Shown here piece after piece: positions 60,714-64,000 of a DNA stretch of 64,000 bases. The position numbers were made by a program, and so were the translations under genes. Source of the stretch: Virgibacillus_F flavescens. Lineage in GTDB: Bacteria > Bacillota > Bacilli > Bacillales > Amphibacillaceae. The notes under the pieces are model-generated. The model worked only from the letters and a program-made list of their open reading frames with translations, made no database searches and was not told the origin of the DNA. Position 1 is the first letter of the stretch. Every line of letters begins with the position of its first letter. Location of the stretch: the NCBI RefSeq assembly GCF_050574275.1, contig NZ_CP192260.1:2108001-2172000 (forward strand), given 5' to 3'.

Positions 60714-62316
60714 AAGAGACTGGATAGTCTCTCAGGATGTAGAGAAAGTAGGTGTTTTTTTCTCTACATCCTATTTTTATTGAAAAAATATCATAAAATG
60801 CAAAGATTTTTGGGTGAAAATAGACTCCCACACACCTAGCCAAGCTAGGCTAGGTGTGTGGCAATCTTCTTCATGTTTTGGCACGCTGCGGTGAGTAATA
60901 CTTGTTCACCAGCATTGTGCAATCCTCGTAACCTGCAGTAGCGAAGCCCATGCAGTTGTTTGGAATCTGCAAAGCTTCGCTCTACTTTTTCTTTTCTAAA
61001 TTTATATAGCATTTTCCCCGAAGGGGAAAGCCGATTCTGTCGTATTTTTTCTTTATGGTCCTCCCAGACGTGCCGCGTAATCACCTTTTGATGGTTTTTT
61101 GACCGTGTACATTGATCTAGTAGAGGACACATTACACAATTTTGAGGGTTTGATTTGTACTCTCTGTATCCACCTCGACTTGTTGTACTGTAAGGCAATA
61201 CCTCTCCATTCGGACAAACGTAACGATCTTGTGCTTTATTATATTCAAATTTCCATTTTGGAAACAAACCTTTTGTTGGATGATATCTTCTATGTGCTAT
61301 TACACCAAAAATATTTCGATCTGATATGCCTTTACAAATAGGTGTCGTTAGATACCCCGAATCCAACGCAACAGCCTCAACATTAAAACCAAATCGCTTA
61401 ATTTGACGATCTAAACGACTAAGATAGGGGCGAGAATCGTGAAAGTTTCCTGGTGTGACAAACGCATCGGTAATAATATTAAATTTCATATCTGTCGTGC
61501 GGTGATCAAGGTAACAAAACATTTCCTGTTTTTGATCCCGAGACATGAATCCACTATCGGGATCCGTTGTGCTTTTACGAATATCTTTTGTTTTTTTCAC
61601 TTCCTCCCGTTTTTTTAACGGCTTTTTTCCGTGTTCCTCTCGATCATCTTCGATTGCTTCGTTTAGATCTTCTATGTAGTCTCGAGTTTCCACTTCAACA
61701 GTTTCTTTTGTGAATTTATGTTTATTTGCATTGGCTTTTAGGTGAGTTGAGTCAGTAAACAACACCCTTCCACCAACCATTCGATGGTTCATAGCTTGAA
61801 GCACAATCTCATCGAATATTTCTTGGAAAATATCTGTATCCTTAAACCGAGTACGTCGATTCCAACTAATCGTAGAATGATGAGGAACTGAGTCACTTAA
61901 CCGTAAGCCAAGAAACCAACGATAAGCAATGTTCATTTGAATCTCTTTTTCCAATTGACGTTCGGAACGAATTCCATAAAAATATCCGATGAACATCATC
62001 TTGAATAATATAAGAGGATCTAAAGAAGGACGACCGTTTACTTCGCTATAATAAGGTTTTACTTTATCTACGATAAAACTAAAATCAATATACTTGTCAA
62101 TTTTCCGAAGGAGATGGTTTTGTGGTACAAGCTCTTCAATGGAAACAAATTCTACTTCACTTTGAGTACTATTTCGAGTATGAAACACATTGATCACCGC
62201 CTATTTAAGTTACTTATATTATAACAAATTAACGCGGTAAAGGGATAAAGTGAATCAAAAAAAATAGACTGCCGAGAGAGTTTCTCGACAGCCTGAGAGA
62301 CTGGATAGTCTCTTTT
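60714..62316 (-). mobile_element. Intact IS1182-type insertion sequence
   Basis: About 1.6 kb. Left end AAAAAGAGACT..AGTCTCTCAGG with TGTAGAGAAA and right end (complement) AAAAAGAGACT..AGTCTCTCAGG with TGTCGAGAAA form inverted repeats of about 35 bases. Each end contains its own small palindrome GAGACT-GGAT-AGTCTC and a second hairpin (60735-60771 at the left, 62270-62292 at the right). The single transposase gene is intact. No target duplication could be made out with confidence. Confidence 0.88.
60845..62197 (-). CDS. IS1182 family transposase
   Basis: 450 residues from GTG 62197. The N-terminal domain (about 1-100: LVPQNHLLRKIDKYIDFSF, GRPSLDPLILFKMMFIGYFYG) is followed by an IS4-like DDE domain. 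Its catalytic residues are likely D in FTDSTHLKANANK, D in AVALDSGYLTTP and E in KEKVERSFADSKQLHGLR. A cysteine-rich region (CPNGE, NCVMCPLLDQC) lies near residues 320-365. No frameshift or stop interrupts it, so the element may be active. It sits downstream of comEC. Confidence 0.95.
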   Translation of the reverse strand: MINVFHTRNSTQSEVEFVSIEELVPQNHLLRKIDKYIDFSFIVDKVKPYYSEVNGRPSLDPLILFKMMFIGYFYGIRSERQLEKEIQMNIAYRWFLGLRLSDSVPHHSTISWNRRTRFKDTDIFQEIFDEIVLQAMNHRMVGGRVLFTDSTHLKANANKHKFTKETVEVETRDYIEDLNEAIEDDREEHGKKPLKKREEVKKTKDIRKSTTDPDSGFMSRDQKQEMFCYLDHRTTDMKFNIITDAFVTPGNFHDSRPYLSRLDRQIKRFGFNVEAVALDSGYLTTPICKGISDRNIFGVIAHRRYHPTKGLFPKWKFEYNKAQDRYVCPNGEVLPYSTTSRGGYREYKSNPQNCVMCPLLDQCTRSKNHQKVITRHVWEDHKEKIRQNRLSPSGKMLYKFRKEKVERSFADSKQLHGLRYCRLRGLHNAGEQVLLTAACQNMKKIATHLA

Positions 62317-62417
62317 TAACAATAAAGGAAAGTATGATTTTCGGTGTATTCCAATCCTACGTTAGAACTTTGCCTTACTAGGCGCTTATGCTCTTCTATC
62401 ATGTATGTAGCTTATAG

Positions 62418-62552
62418 TTACTGACTTAAAAATTTAACTAACACACCAATAAAGAAAATTACAGTAAAGAATACAAATGAGTAGACAAAGCCTAAGCCGG
62501 AATCGACTACATCATTATTTTTTGATTGTACATTCTTTTCAAATTCGTTCAC
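62418..62552 (-). CDS. yqzM: YqzM-like small membrane protein
   Basis: 44 residues from GTG 62552, seven bases after AGGAGGG. The longer frame to 62642 has no ribosome site near its start. It begins NEFEKNVQSKNNDVVDSG and has one membrane helix (about 20-41), matching the roughly 43-residue YqzM of B. subtilis. The location between comEC and holA on the opposite strand is the same. Function is unknown; it is a sporulation-associated small protein by lineage only. Confidence 0.9.
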   Translation of the reverse strand: MNEFEKNVQSKNNDVVDSGLGFVYSFVFFTVIFFIGVLVKFLSQ

Positions 62553-62825
62553 AACTATCCCTCCTATATCATCTTTAGTATAAGATAAATGCCAGAAAAA
62601 ATCCATAAAATTCTTTGCTCCATTTTTAGTAAGAGTTAACATCTATACTTTCAACAATAATGGTTAATCTAAAATTAATCAAATATCGTTTTAACGAATG
62701 GTTTCCTGGGGCTATTTGGTAAACGTTTATATAAAGGAGGGGATCGCTTGATTCCCTCTAAAAACTCTTGCTATTATGTTCTATTCACTTTACGATTGAT
62801 AATATACATAATTGGAGTGAATGAA

Positions 62826-63851
62826 ATGTCCTACCTCGACACCGCAAAAAAAATAAAAAAGAATCAATTAGCCCCGATTTATTTGTTATATGGAACAGAA
62901 GCTTTTTTCATTCAGGATATTAAAAAACAAATTACGAAAGCTCTTTTACCTGGTACAGATATCGAAAACCTATCTACTTTTGACCTGGATGAAACCCCTA
63001 TTCAGGAAGTGATTTCAGATGTAGAAACCTATCCGCTATTTGGAGAAAGAAAATTAATCATTGCACATAACCCTTCATTCTTAAAAGCGAAGCCGACCAA
63101 AATACCATTCGAGCATGATTTAGACCGGCTTCAAATGTACTTGGAAAATCCAGTAGATTATTCCACGATCATATTTGTAGCGGAATATGAAAAGATCGAC
63201 GAACGTAAAAAAGTATCAAAAGCAATGAAAAAAAATGCAACCGTAGTGAAATGTGACCCCATTAAAGAATACGAACTATCTAAATGGATTAAGACAATTG
63301 CTGATGACTATCACATTACAATTGCGCCGGACGCATTTAATGTCATAGAAGCAGAACTGGATGCCAATCTTCACCTCTTGAAGAACGAACTATTAAAATT
63401 TGCTTTATATGTAGGAGAGGGAGGAACCGTGTCCAAAGAAGATGCGGAAATGCTTATTTCTCATACATTAAACAATTCATCATTACGGCTAGTAGATGCG
63501 GTCATTGACCGAGATATTCGTAAAGCTTTTATGATTTACAGGGACCTATTGAAGATGAAAGAAGAGCCAATAGCTATGCTTGCACTTTTAGCATATCAAT
63601 TTCGAACATTGTTACGTGTAAAATTGCTCAAGCAAAAAGGGTATAGTCAAGCCCAGATGCAAAAACAGCTTGGTATTCATCCATTCGTTGTAAAAATAGC
63701 ATTAACAAGGGAAAGTAAATTTACTATAGAGCAACTATCTATATTTATTGATAAATTAACTAATACTGATGCTGCAATGAAGCAGGGGAAGATGGATAAG
63801 GAACTCGCGTTTGATTTATTGTTATATGATCTGACAAATACTATAAAATAA
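62826..63851 (+). CDS. holA: DNA polymerase III subunit delta
   Basis: 341 residues from ATG 62826, eight bases after TTGGAG. The clamp-loader fold starts with IYLLYGTEAFFIQD and continues LFGERKLIIAHNP, FVAEYEKIDERKKVSKAMKK and the C-terminal helical KLLKQKGYSQAQMQKQLGIHPF. It opens the sliding clamp with delta-prime and the DnaX subunits. A TTG at 62748 in the same frame has a strong AAAGGAGGGG but would add a 26-residue hydrophobic extension foreign to the family. Confidence 0.94.
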   Translation: MSYLDTAKKIKKNQLAPIYLLYGTEAFFIQDIKKQITKALLPGTDIENLSTFDLDETPIQEVISDVETYPLFGERKLIIAHNPSFLKAKPTKIPFEHDLDRLQMYLENPVDYSTIIFVAEYEKIDERKKVSKAMKKNATVVKCDPIKEYELSKWIKTIADDYHITIAPDAFNVIEAELDANLHLLKNELLKFALYVGEGGTVSKEDAEMLISHTLNNSSLRLVDAVIDRDIRKAFMIYRDLLKMKEEPIAMLALLAYQFRTLLRVKLLKQKGYSQAQMQKQLGIHPFVVKIALTRESKFTIEQLSIFIDKLTNTDAAMKQGKMDKELAFDLLLYDLTNTIK

Positions 63852-63863
63852 TATGACCAACTA

Positions 63864-63894
63864 AAAAACGATCCTATTAGGGGATCGTTTTGTG
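63864..63894. terminator. Bidirectional terminator between holA and rpsT
   Basis: AACGATCC / GGGGATCGTT stem with a 5-base loop, an A run to the left (T run on the minus strand) and TTTTG to the right. Confidence 0.85.
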
Positions 63895-63956
63895 TTGGTC
63901 ATATTTATTTGTTTAACAATCTTACGGCAATTACTTGCCGTATACATAATTCAAAA

Positions 63957-64000
63957 TTATGCACTTAGACCGTTAACCATTTTTGATAAGCGTGACTTTT
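63957..64000 (-). CDS. rpsT: 30S ribosomal protein S20, C-terminal end only
   Basis: Only the last 14 codons are inside the window, reading KSRLSKMVNGLSA and TAA at 63957-63959. This matches the C-terminus of bacterial S20, and holA is next to rpsT in B. subtilis. The rest lies beyond the right edge. The short ACGGCAA/TTGCCGT hairpin at 63914-63931 lies between its stop and the terminator. Confidence 0.8.
   Translation of the reverse strand, partial: KSRLSKMVNGLSA

Overview
The window is a low-GC Firmicute chromosome segment from an endospore-forming, moderately salt-adapted member of the Bacillaceae. An Oceanobacillus/Virgibacillus/Lentibacillus-type organism is the best guess, but it is an inference from gene content and repeats, not a database match. 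Evidence: strong AGGAGG-type ribosome sites with frequent TTG/GTG starts, sporulation genes (safA, a YhcN-type lipoprotein, spoVB, an rsfA-like gene, sigK, sda, yqzM), T-box leaders, a 6S RNA downstream of aspS, and a gene order that follows the Bacillus subtilis yrb-yrv-yrr and yqe-comE blocks with insertions and deletions. Layout: 0-3 kb holds safA, nadE and a spore lipoprotein, separated by three copies of a ~90-bp intergenic repeat. 3-13 kb holds yebC, ruvAB, queA-tgt-yajC, the minus-strand pair spoVB/YrzE-like, comN and secDF. 13-25 kb holds a LapA-like gene, recJ-apt, relA, dtd, a cell-wall amidase, a 57-residue small ORF, and the T-box-controlled hisS-aspS operon followed by 6S RNA. 24.7-34 kb holds minus-strand rsfA-like and rarA, then cymR-yrvO-mnmA-yrrB-recD2, a small zinc-ribbon gene and a permease. 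34-44 kb holds T-box alaS, yrzL-ruvX-yrzB, mltG, trmR-udk, greA, yrrS, mtnN and yrhC. 43.7-51 kb is mostly minus strand: an uninterrupted sigK, an Mrp Na+/H+ antiporter operon in the order A-C-D-E-F-G with no mrpB, a repeat-filled gap, and the checkpoint gene sda beside a cluster of DnaA boxes. 51-60 kb is the yqeG-yqeH-aroE-yhbY-nadD-yqeK-rsfS-yqeM operon followed by comEA-comEB-comEC. 60-62.3 kb is a compound inverted repeat and an intact IS1182-type insertion sequence. The end holds yqzM, holA and the last codons of rpsT. How the genes work together: most are housekeeping genes for tRNA charging and modification (hisS, aspS, alaS, queA, tgt, mnmA, trmR, dtd), recombination and repair (ruvABX, recJ, recD2, rarA, holA), ribosome assembly (yqeH, yhbY, rsfS, ruvX), stress and stringent response (relA, apt, cymR), secretion (secDF, yajC), competence (comN, comE genes) and sporulation (sigK, sda, safA, spoVB). 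I see no phage, CRISPR, toxin-antitoxin or defence system, and no convincing undescribed multi-gene system. The most unusual points are the Mrp operon without mrpB, the sda/DnaA-box region, the two repeat families, two small ORFs of unknown function, trmR without its hydroxylase genes, and T-box specifiers that can be read as Asp (hisS-aspS) and Ala (alaS).
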